Assembly (NCBI GenBank): GCA_035602605.1
Contig: DATNLZ010000111.1
Coordinates: 1 to 64,000, forward strand
DNA: 64,000 bases
Source: DASQHY01 sp035602605
GTDB taxonomy: Bacteria > Acidobacteriota > Terriglobia > Acidiferrales > UBA7541
Direction of reading: 5' to 3'
Part shown: piece after piece, positions 50,983 through 60,063 of the stretch
Layout of the letters: every line of letters begins with the position of its first letter
Numbering within the stretch: position 1 is the stretch's first letter
Notes under the pieces: generated by a model
Databases searched by the model: none
What the model was told of the DNA's origin: nothing
The model's input: only the letters and a program-made list of their open reading frames with translations
Program-made: the position numbers and the translations under genes

Positions 50983-51930
50983 ATGCCTAAACGTCTTCAG
51001 TTTCCGTCAGCCAATCCAAATCTTGACTTGCCTCGCGGCCCCCGCTATCGTCCCGTAGAGATGCTTTCGGTGGCTTCACACGGGCGTTCCCGCAATCTGC
51101 GTACTCACCGGGTAAACATCCCTGCCCCGCGAACCATTGCCCCGAACGTCGCTGCCAGCAACCTGGCGGCCTTGCCTAAATACTACGAAGCGATGAGCTC
51201 AGCTGTTGGCCCACTTAAGTGGTGGCCGGCCAAAACTCCTTTCGAGGTGATCGTCGGCGCCATCCTTACGCAAAACGCCGCCTGGCTAAACGTCGAAAAA
51301 GCCATCGTAAATTTACGCCGCGAAAGAATGCTCACCGTTGCCGCCATCGAGAGAGTTCCACGCGCCAGGCTTGCGCGTCTGATACGCTCCTCAGGATATT
51401 TCCGGCAAAAGGCAAAGAAGCTTAAGGCCTTCGTAACGTTTTTGCGAAAACAGTATGGCGGCTCGCTCGAGCGCATGTTTCGCACTCCCACTCCGGAGCT
51501 TCGCGACAAACTTCTAGCGGTACACGGAATTGGTCCGGAGACAGCCGACTCTATCCTGCTCTACGCCGGTAAGCATAGCGTATTTGTCGTTGACGCCTAC
51601 ACGCGGAGAATCCTCCAGCGCCACGGCCACATCTCCGAAAAAACTTCCGACGAGGAAATTCGCAGTTTTTTCGAGGGCAGCATCCCCCGCGATGTTCAGC
51701 TTTATAACGAATATCACGCGCAAATCGTCAACGTGGGGAAAAAATGGTGCCGACCGAAGAGTCCGTTGTGTCACGCGTGCCCGCTCGGTCCGTTTTTGCC
51801 TTCCACAGCAATCCTGCCCGAAGCAATTGAGCCTTCGCCCACAACTGACCTAGTTCCTCTTAAAGCCGTGCATGTCGCGCCGCCCCGCGAGCCCGCTGCT
51901 CTGTGCGGTCGTGACCCGGTACAGTCATGA
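50983..51930 (+). CDS. Endonuclease III-like DNA glycosylase (HhH-GPD)
   Basis: Encodes 315 residues. A basic 65-residue N-terminal extension precedes the HhH-GPD domain (WWPAKTPFEVIVGAILTQNAAW, helix-hairpin-helix VHGIGPETADSILLYAG, catalytic Asp in FVVDAYTRR). The hairpin has PE where endonuclease III has the catalytic Lys (typically GRKTA), so it is likely a monofunctional glycosylase of the MagIII-like type. The C-terminal cluster has only three of the four Fe-S cysteines (C-x6-C-x2-C). The start is supported by AGAGGAGG eight bases upstream. The stop overlaps the ntrY ATG by four bases. Confidence 0.85.
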   Translation: MPKRLQFPSANPNLDLPRGPRYRPVEMLSVASHGRSRNLRTHRVNIPAPRTIAPNVAASNLAALPKYYEAMSSAVGPLKWWPAKTPFEVIVGAILTQNAAWLNVEKAIVNLRRERMLTVAAIERVPRARLARLIRSSGYFRQKAKKLKAFVTFLRKQYGGSLERMFRTPTPELRDKLLAVHGIGPETADSILLYAGKHSVFVVDAYTRRILQRHGHISEKTSDEEIRSFFEGSIPRDVQLYNEYHAQIVNVGKKWCRPKSPLCHACPLGPFLPSTAILPEAIEPSPTTDLVPLKAVHVAPPREPAALCGRDPVQS

Positions 51931-54146
51931 CGCCGCGAAAAAGAAACCAACTGTGGCTGGGATTCAGCGGTCTACTTGTCGCTCTTCTGATCGCCGCAGT
52001 CTTTACTCTTGGCTCGCTCAATATTCCGTTCGAACCCCAGCACTTGCGTGACGTTCTCATCCTTTACGCCCTCTCTACTTTTCTTGTCGCCACTCTGCTC
52101 GTGTTCGGCCTGGTACTGGCGCGCAGCCTCCTCCGTGTCTGGGCAGAGCGCGGCTCGCGGCAGCTTGGCTCACGCTTCAAGCAGAAAATGGTTTTCGGCG
52201 CGATGAGCATCTCGCTGCTCCCGGTAATTTTTATGTTTATTGTGAGCTACGGACTCATCAATCGCACGCTGCTGCGCTGGTTCCCTGGCCCGCTCGAAGC
52301 CGCGGTCGAAGAAAGCCGGAAACTGGTCAATGATCTGGAACGCTCCGGACACACGCGACTGCAGATGACCGCCGCGGACGCGGCTGCCAGAGCCGCGCAT
52401 CCCCGTCGCAGCACATCGGACGACCCAATTCTTATCGCCATTCAGAATGGTGCGGACGCCTCATGGATCGTTGATGGAAAGACGCCTGTGCACGGACTCG
52501 TCGCTAAACCGCATCCCGCCCTGGGCGTACCCAGCTCCACGGTCCCGCAATTCCAGCAAATTGCGCCGCGGCTCGTGCGCCTTCTTCCCGGTGGCTCGGA
52601 ATTGTGGGAGGCCGAGGGATTGCACTACGTGACGGGAAGCGCGCCGTTGGTGAGCGGCAAACTCGTCGCTGGTCGCTACGTTCCTTCAAGTTTTCTAGAG
52701 CATCTCAACAACATCGAAACACAAATGGTCGCCTATGGGCAGGAAAAACAAAACCTGCGCGCCTTAAAAAACTTGATGCAGCTGGTTCTGTTGATGTTCA
52801 CGGTCCTGCTGCTATTCGCGGTGACCTGGATCGCGCTGTTTCTCTCCAAGCAGGTTACCGTTCCGATTCACGCTCTCGCTGAAGGCACCCGCGAGGTGAT
52901 GGCTGGAAATTTCGAGTATCAGGTTCCCGAGCAATCGCAGGACGAATTGGGTGTTCTGGTTCGTTCTTTCAATCGAATGACCGCGCAGCTTGGCGACAGC
53001 CGCCGCCAGATCGATCAATTTACCCACAGCCTGCAAAATGCCGTACAGGAGCTGGAGCGCCGCAGGAACCTGATGGAGACAATCCTCGAAAACATTCCCA
53101 CCGGCGTAATTTCTCTCGATGAATCAGCCGGGATCGTTCGAGTGAACTCGGCGGTTATCAAAATGTTTGGGGAGGTTGCCCGCGGTTCGCAAACACTCGA
53201 AGATCTGGCCGGCACAGAAGCCGCGCGCGACCTGCGCAATCTGATGCGCCGCGCCCTGCGCATGGGCGTGGTCAGCAAAGAGCTGGAGATTCCCGTGTCC
53301 GGCCGCATGCTGCATGCCGCGGTTACGGTAAGCTCTATGGGAGCGCGCCGCGCCAATCTTGGCTTCGTAATTGTCGTGGATGACCTCACGGAGCTCTTGC
53401 GCGCGCAGAAAACGGCGGCTTGGCAGGAAGTCGCGCAGCGCATCGCGCATGAAATCAAAAATCCGCTGACACCGATCCAACTTTCCGCACAACGTTTGAC
53501 GCGCTACCTTGAGCGGAGGCGTTCCTTTGCAACTGGTTCCGCGACTGAGGAGACCGAATTGTCGCGCTTGGTACGCGACTGCGCCGAGTTAATCGAGCGT
53601 GAAGTCGCGACCCTCGCTTCACTGGTCGATGAATTTTCTCAGTTTGTGCGCTTTCCAAAAGCGCGCCTGGCGTCAACGGAGCCAAATGTAATCGTTACCA
53701 GCGCACTCGAAGTTTTTGCCGGGCGTCTCGATGGAATTGCGATTCGCACTTCTCTCGCATCAGGTTTGCCGGCCATTCGCGCGGATGCCGAGTTGCTTCG
53801 CCGCGTGCTCGTCAACCTGATCGATAATGCCGCTGAAGCAATGGAAGGTTCAGCAGCGAAAGAATTGCGCCTGGCAACGCGATTCAACGCGCATGGTGAA
53901 GCGGTGGAGATCGTTGTGGCTGACACAGGACACGGAATTTCGCCGCAGGATAAAGACAAACTGTTCCTCCCGCATTTTTCCACCAAGGATCGTGGAACAG
54001 GTTTGGGCCTGGCCATTGCCGCGCGCATTGTTTCCGAGCATCACGGCACAATTCGCGTGGAAGATAATGCGCCGATCGGCTCCAGGTTCGTGATTCAGCT
54101 TCCGGTCGCCGAGGTTTCCACAACGCCGCTGGCGGCCGAACATTAA
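51927..54146 (+). CDS. ntrY: Nitrogen-regulation-type sensor histidine kinase NtrY
   Basis: Encodes 739 residues. Two to three N-terminal membrane helices (about 10-120), a periplasmic region (about 125-280), another helix (about 285-310), HAMP (about 310-365, with VPIHALAEGTREVMAG), a PAS domain (about 385-480), HisKA with His in RIAHEIKNPLTP, and HATPase_c with NLIDNAAEA, DTGHGI and GTGLGLAIA. The pattern matches NtrY, partner of NtrX. It is coupled to the glycosylase gene by an ATGA overlap and is 24 bases before ntrX. Confidence 0.9.
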   Translation: MTPRKRNQLWLGFSGLLVALLIAAVFTLGSLNIPFEPQHLRDVLILYALSTFLVATLLVFGLVLARSLLRVWAERGSRQLGSRFKQKMVFGAMSISLLPVIFMFIVSYGLINRTLLRWFPGPLEAAVEESRKLVNDLERSGHTRLQMTAADAAARAAHPRRSTSDDPILIAIQNGADASWIVDGKTPVHGLVAKPHPALGVPSSTVPQFQQIAPRLVRLLPGGSELWEAEGLHYVTGSAPLVSGKLVAGRYVPSSFLEHLNNIETQMVAYGQEKQNLRALKNLMQLVLLMFTVLLLFAVTWIALFLSKQVTVPIHALAEGTREVMAGNFEYQVPEQSQDELGVLVRSFNRMTAQLGDSRRQIDQFTHSLQNAVQELERRRNLMETILENIPTGVISLDESAGIVRVNSAVIKMFGEVARGSQTLEDLAGTEAARDLRNLMRRALRMGVVSKELEIPVSGRMLHAAVTVSSMGARRANLGFVIVVDDLTELLRAQKTAAWQEVAQRIAHEIKNPLTPIQLSAQRLTRYLERRRSFATGSATEETELSRLVRDCAELIEREVATLASLVDEFSQFVRFPKARLASTEPNVIVTSALEVFAGRLDGIAIRTSLASGLPAIRADAELLRRVLVNLIDNAAEAMEGSAAKELRLATRFNAHGEAVEIVVADTGHGISPQDKDKLFLPHFSTKDRGTGLGLAIAARIVSEHHGTIRVEDNAPIGSRFVIQLPVAEVSTTPLAAEH

Positions 54147-54170
54147 TCACTACATTCTGAGAATCGCTTT

Positions 54171-55523
54171 ATGTCGCACTGCATATTAATCGTTGATGAC
54201 GAAGCTGGTATTCGCGAGTCGCTCGGGTCGATTCTCACCGAGGAGGGCTACCGCGTCGAAGGCGTACCATCCGGCGAGGAAGCTCTCGCGGCGGTGGAGC
54301 GCGGCGGAATTGACCTGGTGCTCCTGGACATTTGGCTTCCTGGTATCGACGGCCTCGATACGCTTTCGCGGTTGCAGTCGCTGCCGCGCCCGCCGGTGGT
54401 TGTTATGATTTCCGGCCATGGCAATATCCAGAGTGCGGTTCGCGCGACCAAGCTCGGTGCATTTGACTTCATCGAGAAGCCCCTTTCACTCGAGAAAACG
54501 ATCCTCGTGGTCAAGAACGCGATTGGGCATTTGCGGCTCGAGGAAGAAAATCGCCGACTGCGCGCGGAACTCGAACAGCGTTACCAGGTGATCGGCGAAA
54601 GCGTGCCGATGAAAGCCCTGCGGCAACAAATTGCACTGACGGCTCCGACCAACGGCCGCGTGCTGATTTACGGTGAAAGCGGAACGGGCAAGGAGCTTGT
54701 AGCTCACGCTTTACATGTCGCCAGCCAGCGCAGCAGCAAACCTTTCGTCGAAGTGAACTGCGCGGCGATTCCGGAAGAGCTGATTGAATCGGAATTGTTC
54801 GGCCATGTAAAAGGCAGCTTTACCGGCGCGAGCGAAGACAAGGTGGGCAAGTTTCGAAAAGCAGACGGTGGGACGCTGTTTCTCGATGAAATTGGCGACA
54901 TGAGCTTGAAAACGCAGTCCAAAGTGTTACGCGTTCTTGAGGAGCAAAGGTTTGAACCGGTGGGCTCAAATGTCGCCGCAAAAGTGGATGTGCGAGTGAT
55001 CGCGGCAACCAATAAGAAACTCGAGGATGAGATTGCGCGCGGCGCGTTTCGCGAAGATCTTTTCTACCGGCTGAACGTGATTCCTTTTGTGGTCGCTCCA
55101 TTACGCGAGCGCATCGAGGATATCCCCATTCTGGCGCGATTTTTCCTTTCCGAGTTCAGCTCGGCCTACGGTCGCAAGACCAAAGAGCTGAGCGAAGCCG
55201 CGCTGGAGGTGCTGCTGCGGTATCCCTGGCCAGGCAACGTCCGCGAGCTGCGAAACCTGATCGAGCGCCTAGTGATTATCTGCCCGCAGCAGCGCATTGA
55301 ACCGCATCACTTGCCGCCGGAGGTTTTTCGCGGCGCGGCGCGCAGTCCAAACCAACCGTATGCTACTTTGCACGATGCGCGAAGCGCGTACGAGCGCGAA
55401 TTTATTTTGCGTAAACTGCAGGAACATCAGTGGAACATGACGCAGACGGCGGCGGCGCTAGGTCTTGAGCGAAGCCATCTGTACCGTAAGATGAAGTCGC
55501 TCGGAATTTCCGCGGAAGAGTAG
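54171..55523 (+). CDS. ntrX: NtrX-like sigma-54-type response regulator
   Basis: Encodes 450 residues: receiver domain with Asp53 (LLDIWLPG) and Lys in IEKPLSLEKT, AAA+ domain with Walker A GESGTGKE, the loop GSFTGA (215-220) instead of GAFTGA, Walker B FLDEIGDM, and a C-terminal Fis-type helix-turn-helix (TAAALGLERSHLYRKMK). NtrX regulates nitrogen metabolism and envelope genes in various bacteria. The Ser in the sigma-54 contact loop is a variation that could affect RNA polymerase activation. Confidence 0.92.
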   Translation: MSHCILIVDDEAGIRESLGSILTEEGYRVEGVPSGEEALAAVERGGIDLVLLDIWLPGIDGLDTLSRLQSLPRPPVVVMISGHGNIQSAVRATKLGAFDFIEKPLSLEKTILVVKNAIGHLRLEEENRRLRAELEQRYQVIGESVPMKALRQQIALTAPTNGRVLIYGESGTGKELVAHALHVASQRSSKPFVEVNCAAIPEELIESELFGHVKGSFTGASEDKVGKFRKADGGTLFLDEIGDMSLKTQSKVLRVLEEQRFEPVGSNVAAKVDVRVIAATNKKLEDEIARGAFREDLFYRLNVIPFVVAPLRERIEDIPILARFFLSEFSSAYGRKTKELSEAALEVLLRYPWPGNVRELRNLIERLVIICPQQRIEPHHLPPEVFRGAARSPNQPYATLHDARSAYEREFILRKLQEHQWNMTQTAAALGLERSHLYRKMKSLGISAEE

Positions 55524-55545
55524 TAGCCCATCAATAATAGCGGCC

Positions 55546-56589
55546 TCAGTCTTGATCGTAGTGCTTATGCCTCTCGTTAGGGCTGCCGCTGTCGTCCTCG
55601 AGCAAGTTTCCTTTTTCGTCCACCGGTCTTCCGGCTTCATCGATCAGCTGGTCTCCCTGTTCGGTGCTCAAGGATTCGAGCTGGTGATGCCAATCGATTT
55701 GGCGCACGTGCGAGGGATTGTCACGCCAATTGCGCTGCACTTTAACCAGCAACTCGAGAAACACTTTCACTCCAAAAAAGTCCTCCAATTCGCGCCGGGC
55801 CTCGGAGCCGATTTTCTTGAGCATTACGCCACCGTGCCCGATAAGAATTCGCTTCTGGGCATCGCGTTCGACGTGAATCGTTGCGTCAATGTGAATCACC
55901 TTAGGCTTTTCTTCAAACCGCTCGACCAGCACAGCTACGGCGTGAGGAACTTCGTGATAGGTATACAAGATGGCCTTCTCACGAATTATTTCTGCGGCCA
56001 GAAAACGTTCCGGCTGGTCGGTTACCTGATCGGAGGGAAAATGCGGGTCGCTGACCGGAAGATGAGGGACGAGAACGTCAAGGAAGCGCTGGCAGCCATC
56101 TCCTTTCTTTGCAGAGATGGGCATGATTTCCGTGAACTTCGCCTCGCGGGAACAGCGCTCCATTAAAGGAAGCAAACGCGCTTTAGGGATGAGATCAATC
56201 TTGTTGAGCAATAAAAAGACGGGGCCGCAAAAGTCTCTGCCACGTGTGAGCGCGCGAAGAACGCCCGGACCAAACGCTTCGCTGGCGTCGACAACCAAGG
56301 TGAGTACATCCATGCCTTCGATGGCCTGGTCTACTTCTTCCATCATTTGACGGCCGAGAGCGGAATCTGGACGATGCAGTCCTGGCGTGTCAATCAGTAC
56401 AACCTGAGCCCCCGGCAAATTGATGATGCCTTGGATACGGTTGCGAGTCGTCTGGGGCTTCGGCGAGACGATGGCGATTTTCTGACCCACCAGACGATTT
56501 ACGAGCGTGGACTTGCCGGCATTGGGCCGGCCGAGAATGGCAACGAATCCGGAGTGAAAAGTCATCGGACCTTGATCATACGCTGACAT
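55546..56589 (-). CDS. era: GTPase Era
   Basis: Encodes 347 residues. G-domain motifs: G1 GRPNAGKST, G3 DTPGLHRP, G4 NKIDL, G5 SAKKGDG; then the KH domain with ERDAQKRILIGHGGVMLKKIG. Era binds 16S rRNA during small-subunit assembly. The extended Glu/Asp-rich C-terminal tail of about 35 residues is unusual. Start choice: ATG 56589 gives eight residues before MTFHSGFVAI; ATG 56565 is also plausible. It is convergent with ntrX across 22 bases. Confidence 0.93.
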   Translation of the reverse strand: MSAYDQGPMTFHSGFVAILGRPNAGKSTLVNRLVGQKIAIVSPKPQTTRNRIQGIINLPGAQVVLIDTPGLHRPDSALGRQMMEEVDQAIEGMDVLTLVVDASEAFGPGVLRALTRGRDFCGPVFLLLNKIDLIPKARLLPLMERCSREAKFTEIMPISAKKGDGCQRFLDVLVPHLPVSDPHFPSDQVTDQPERFLAAEIIREKAILYTYHEVPHAVAVLVERFEEKPKVIHIDATIHVERDAQKRILIGHGGVMLKKIGSEARRELEDFFGVKVFLELLVKVQRNWRDNPSHVRQIDWHHQLESLSTEQGDQLIDEAGRPVDEKGNLLEDDSGSPNERHKHYDQD

Positions 56590-56799
56590 AGGTTGTGCGA
56601 ACCGTACATTCGAATCCCTAACACCCGGGGTCAGGGAAGCGATCCACTTGCCTATGGTACACTCGCGATTCACTTGGGCTTTTCGAGGCTAGAATGCGAG
56701 ATTCTTCGTGGCCCATTTTGAAGCGTCTGAAACTGCAATTCCCTCCAGAAGGGCAAAAGAGAGTGGCTGTAGATTTAGGTATCGAGCGGAGACAACAGA

Positions 56800-57507
56800 A
56801 TGCCTGCTACTCCTCACATTGAAGGACATTTTACGTCTAGCGCCATGGTACGTGACCTGGTGATTGGCATGGCCGATGGCCTGACGGTTCCCTTCGCGCT
56901 AGCGGCAGGAATCTCCGGAGCTGTGGCCACGAACCCACATGCGAGCTCGCTGGTTGTAACCGCCGGTTTTGCGGAAATCGCGGCAGGTTCGATTGCCATG
57001 GGACTGGGTGGATATTTGGCAGCGCGGACCGACATCGAGCACTACGCGTCGGAACGCCAGCGCGAGGAGCTCGAGACGGTGACGCTTCGTGACAATGAGA
57101 TCGAAGAGGTGGCCCACGTTTTCCGTTCTTACGGTATGACCGAGGAACAGATGGCGCCGGTGGTGACGGCGATTACGTCTGATCAGAAACGCTGGGTCGA
57201 TTTCATGATGCGCTTCGAGCTGGGGCTGGAGGAGCCCGATCCCAAGCGCGCTCGAGTCAGCGCGTTGACGATTGCGGGAGCTTACATTTTCGGGGGGCTG
57301 ATTCCGCTTGCGCCGTACATGCTGGCCACATCGGTGCAGACCGGCTTGCTGATTTCTATCGTGATCACACTGCTGGCGCTCTTTATTTTCGGCGCGGTGA
57401 AGGGACACTACACGGGGATTAACCCGTGGCGGGGCGGGATGCAAACGGTGATCACCGGAGGACTGGCAGCAGCAGCCGCGTTTTTCATAGCGAAGCTGAT
57501 TTCCTAG
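56800..57507 (+). CDS. VIT1/CCC1-family iron/manganese transporter
   Basis: Encodes 235 residues with about five hydrophobic helices. The first carries DLVIGMADGLTVPFALAAG and the second AGFAEIAAGSIAMGLGGYLA, the VIT1/CCC1 signature. A charged cytoplasmic metal-binding stretch (about 80-150, rich in Glu: REELETVTLRDNEIEEV and GLEEPDPKR) follows. Family members transport Fe2+ or Mn2+ in exchange for protons. A hairpin follows the stop. Confidence 0.85.
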   Translation: MPATPHIEGHFTSSAMVRDLVIGMADGLTVPFALAAGISGAVATNPHASSLVVTAGFAEIAAGSIAMGLGGYLAARTDIEHYASERQREELETVTLRDNEIEEVAHVFRSYGMTEEQMAPVVTAITSDQKRWVDFMMRFELGLEEPDPKRARVSALTIAGAYIFGGLIPLAPYMLATSVQTGLLISIVITLLALFIFGAVKGHYTGINPWRGGMQTVITGGLAAAAAFFIAKLIS

Positions 57508-57519
57508 TTCGTTGATGTT

Positions 57520-57543
57520 CTGCAGTCGTGCATTCGACTGCGG
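57520..57543. terminator. Hairpin after the VIT-family gene
   Basis: GCAGTCG-TGCATT-CGACTGC, a perfect seven-base stem (57522-57528/57535-57541) that extends by two weaker pairs, beginning 13 bases after the VIT gene stop. No T-run follows, so factor-independent termination is not certain. In the remaining spacer to 57821 I see nothing else beyond the ribosome site of the kinase gene. Confidence 0.5.
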
Positions 57544-57821
57544 TTGGCGCCGTGCTCGCCGTCAACTCGGCTCGACCTAGCAGCACCGTGTTTCACGGAA
57601 TCCTTCCCGGGGACCCTCGGCTGCTTTTCTAAGAGTATGATTCGAAGCGACTTGGCATCCCTTGTTGGGAAGCAGTGGGCCGCTTACCTCGATTGTTATA
57701 CCGACCGGCCTTGCGACTGGAGGGTACCAGAGTACGGCTTGGATGGGACGACTGCTCCATTTCCCTGACCGCTGGCGGGACGTACGCTAAGCAGGAAGTT
57801 GGCGGACTGGGGAGGTGCGGT

Positions 57822-58676
57822 ATGCAAGTTGGACGCTACGAGATACTGGGAATCGTCAATGAAGGTTCGTCGGGGCGCGTGTTTCGCGCCCATGACCCGC
57901 TCATTGGCCGGATTGTCGCTATCAAGCTTCTCTCGCCGCAATTCGGAAAGGGCGAGGCTTACGAGAAATTTGTACAGGAAGCGCGGGTCGTTGGGCAGCT
58001 TTCGCACCCGTCGATTGTGACCCTGCATGACATGGGGGTCGAGGAAACCTCCACGACACCGTACCTGGTCATGGAGTTCATCGAAGGTCAGGCCCTCAAT
58101 GAGCTACTTCCCAAGGGACGAGTTCCCTTTCCAAAAGCATGCGCCTGGGCAGGCGATGTGGCTACGGCGCTTGCCGCAGTGCACCGCAAAGGTGTAATCC
58201 ATGGGGACATCAAGCCCGCGAATATTTTCATCACAAAAGAAGGACGCGTGAAGCTGGGGGATTTCGGAATCGCGCGCGTGCAAAATAACGATAATCGCGG
58301 CGTGCTGATGGGTACTCCGGCGTATTGGTGCCCAGAACAAATCTGGGGAAAGCCGCAGGATGCGCGCTCCGATCTATTTTCGCTCGGGGTCGTATTGTAT
58401 GAGATGGTGACGGGTAAACGGCCATTTGAAGGGAAAACGATTGAGGAAGTTCGCGAACAGATTCTTTCGGCGAAGCCGGTGGTGCCGTCGATCGCCAACT
58501 CGTCTTTGCCGGCGGCGCTTAATTTGATCCTAGACCGCTGCCTATCGAAAGATCCCGCACGGCGGTACGCCGATGGTGATGCGCTCGCCGCGGAACTTTA
58601 TCCCCTGGCGCGTCGAAAACCGGTAAATGTGCCCGCACGCGGAGCAGCGGTGGCCCTGAGCGCCAACAGATGTTAA
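57822..58676 (+). CDS. Soluble Hanks-type serine/threonine protein kinase
   Basis: Encodes 284 residues consisting of a kinase domain only; no membrane segment or sensor domain. Glycine loop (NEGSSGRVF), ATP-anchoring Lys35 in VAIKLL, catalytic loop VIHGDIKPANI with catalytic Asp129, Lys131 and Asn134, and DFG at 147-149. The Arg before the catalytic Asp is replaced by Gly (HGD, not HRD), so activation by phosphorylation of the loop may not be required. The ATG is selected because GGAGG lies seven bases upstream; an open frame extends 49 codons upstream. Confidence 0.92.
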   Translation: MQVGRYEILGIVNEGSSGRVFRAHDPLIGRIVAIKLLSPQFGKGEAYEKFVQEARVVGQLSHPSIVTLHDMGVEETSTTPYLVMEFIEGQALNELLPKGRVPFPKACAWAGDVATALAAVHRKGVIHGDIKPANIFITKEGRVKLGDFGIARVQNNDNRGVLMGTPAYWCPEQIWGKPQDARSDLFSLGVVLYEMVTGKRPFEGKTIEEVREQILSAKPVVPSIANSSLPAALNLILDRCLSKDPARRYADGDALAAELYPLARRKPVNVPARGAAVALSANRC

Positions 58677-59172
58677 TACTGATCGGTTAGCCTGAGGATC
58701 TTGCCAATTGCGCTTTCGACCTCAGCTGGTTCAGCTTCCGTGCTGTTGGCTTCCTTGATTTGCGTGGCTTCGGTCTGGTGATATATGTGACCACCCTGGT
58801 GCGTGCTCGCTTTAGTCAACCGGCGTGATATTCCAAGAGATGAAATTGCAACTGATTGAGAAAGCGGAGACAAGGACCGAGGTCTAAATCCAAGGGAGGA
58901 TGCACAAGCTTGGTAGGTCAACACCCGTGCGTTTGGCGACCTCAAACCCGTCGTTTAACGAATCGTCGGAATCTTGATGGTCCAGGAACAAATAGCCGTC
59001 CAAGCGCTCGAACGCACCGTCGATTTTCTCTTCAGCAACGATGGACTCAAATCAGAGCCGCAAGATAAAGTTTTCCCACCAGCGAAGAATGGATTTGGCT
59101 GTATGCCGAGTCGGTTTGTTCTACCGTAGCGTTGTTTGCGACGGCGGGTAACAACTTGCATCTAACTTATCT
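58677..59172. other. 496-base spacer between kinase and phosphatase genes
   Basis: No gene is supported with confidence. A 50-codon frame on the plus strand (58977-59129, starting MVQEQIAVQALERTVD) has protein-like composition but no ribosome site. An open frame of 90 codons on the minus strand (58673-58945) overlaps the kinase stop and shows no motif. No hairpin or repeat stood out. Confidence 0.35.
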
Positions 59173-59937
59173 ATGAACCGACTAATGAGCGTGGCCGTAA
59201 GTTTAATACTTTTCATGGCTGGCGTGTGTGCTCCGGCGATAGGGCAACAAAGTACACAGACGCCCCCGCCCCGGCCTCCTTCTGCAACAGAGACGAAGGA
59301 ATCAGCGTCCGGCGACACGAAAGAGCCTATCACCCCGAAGTTTATCCCCAACTTTGCGCAAATAACGCCGACACTGTATCGGGGCGGCCAACCCAAGGAG
59401 GGCGGATTTGAGGAGTTGGCGAAAATGGGCATCAATATCGTAGTGGATCTGCGCGGCGATCGCGATAAGGAGCGCAAGATTGTGACCGGCCTCGGGATGC
59501 AGTACGTCCCGATGCACTGGCAATGCTCGTTTCCGAGGGACCATATCTTGGCGGAATTTTTGCAGTTACTGCGCGATAACCCCGGAAAAAAAGTTTTTGT
59601 GCACTGCCGACTAGGCGACGATCGTACGGCCATGATGATCGCGGCGTACCGAATGGCAGAAGAAGGCTGGACCCCCGAGCGGGCCCTGGAGGAAATGAAA
59701 ATGTATGGTTTTAACTTCGCCCATCGCCGGTTGATTTGCCCAGGACTGTCGCACTATGAGGAGCACTTCCTGGAACGGTTCCAGAAAGACCCCGCGTTCG
59801 AGAATCTTCGCTCGAAACAGCGGACAGCGGTGCCGGAGCAGCCCCCAACAACCCCGCAGCCGCCCACGCCCCATCCTGAACTACAGTCACCGCCACCGAC
59901 TCCGCCTCCCTCGCCGCAGGCGTCCGGACTTCGATAA
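59173..59937 (+). CDS. Exported dual-specificity / tyrosine phosphatase-like protein
   Basis: Encodes 254 residues. A signal peptide (about 1-24, VSLILFMAGVCAPAIG) is followed by a Pro/Thr-rich linker, a DSP-type phosphatase domain (about 60-205) with the P-loop HCRLGDDRT at 144-152 (Cys145 and Arg151) and FSxRGGQP-like YRGGQP near 69, and a Pro-rich tail (about 220-254, repeats of PPTP). Such exported enzymes can act on phospholipids, inositol phosphates or phosphoproteins. The acid Asp typical of DSPs could not be assigned with certainty. It follows the Ser/Thr kinase gene after a long gap. Confidence 0.83.
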   Translation: MNRLMSVAVSLILFMAGVCAPAIGQQSTQTPPPRPPSATETKESASGDTKEPITPKFIPNFAQITPTLYRGGQPKEGGFEELAKMGINIVVDLRGDRDKERKIVTGLGMQYVPMHWQCSFPRDHILAEFLQLLRDNPGKKVFVHCRLGDDRTAMMIAAYRMAEEGWTPERALEEMKMYGFNFAHRRLICPGLSHYEEHFLERFQKDPAFENLRSKQRTAVPEQPPTTPQPPTPHPELQSPPPTPPPSPQASGLR

Positions 59938-60063
59938 GATTACTGAGTCTAGCTTGGCGTCTAGGGGAGAGCGCGAGTTTGGGGCTGTCACCTTCGCGGC
60001 AAGCCTGCCGTCTAATAACTGCAGTGCTTGCCGATCAAGGCGATTTGCACGCAACGGGGTCGC

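Noticed and set aside
58977..59129. A 50-codon plus-strand ORF upstream of the phosphatase
   Set aside because: Protein-like composition but no ribosome site and no recognised family; not strong enough to list as a gene.
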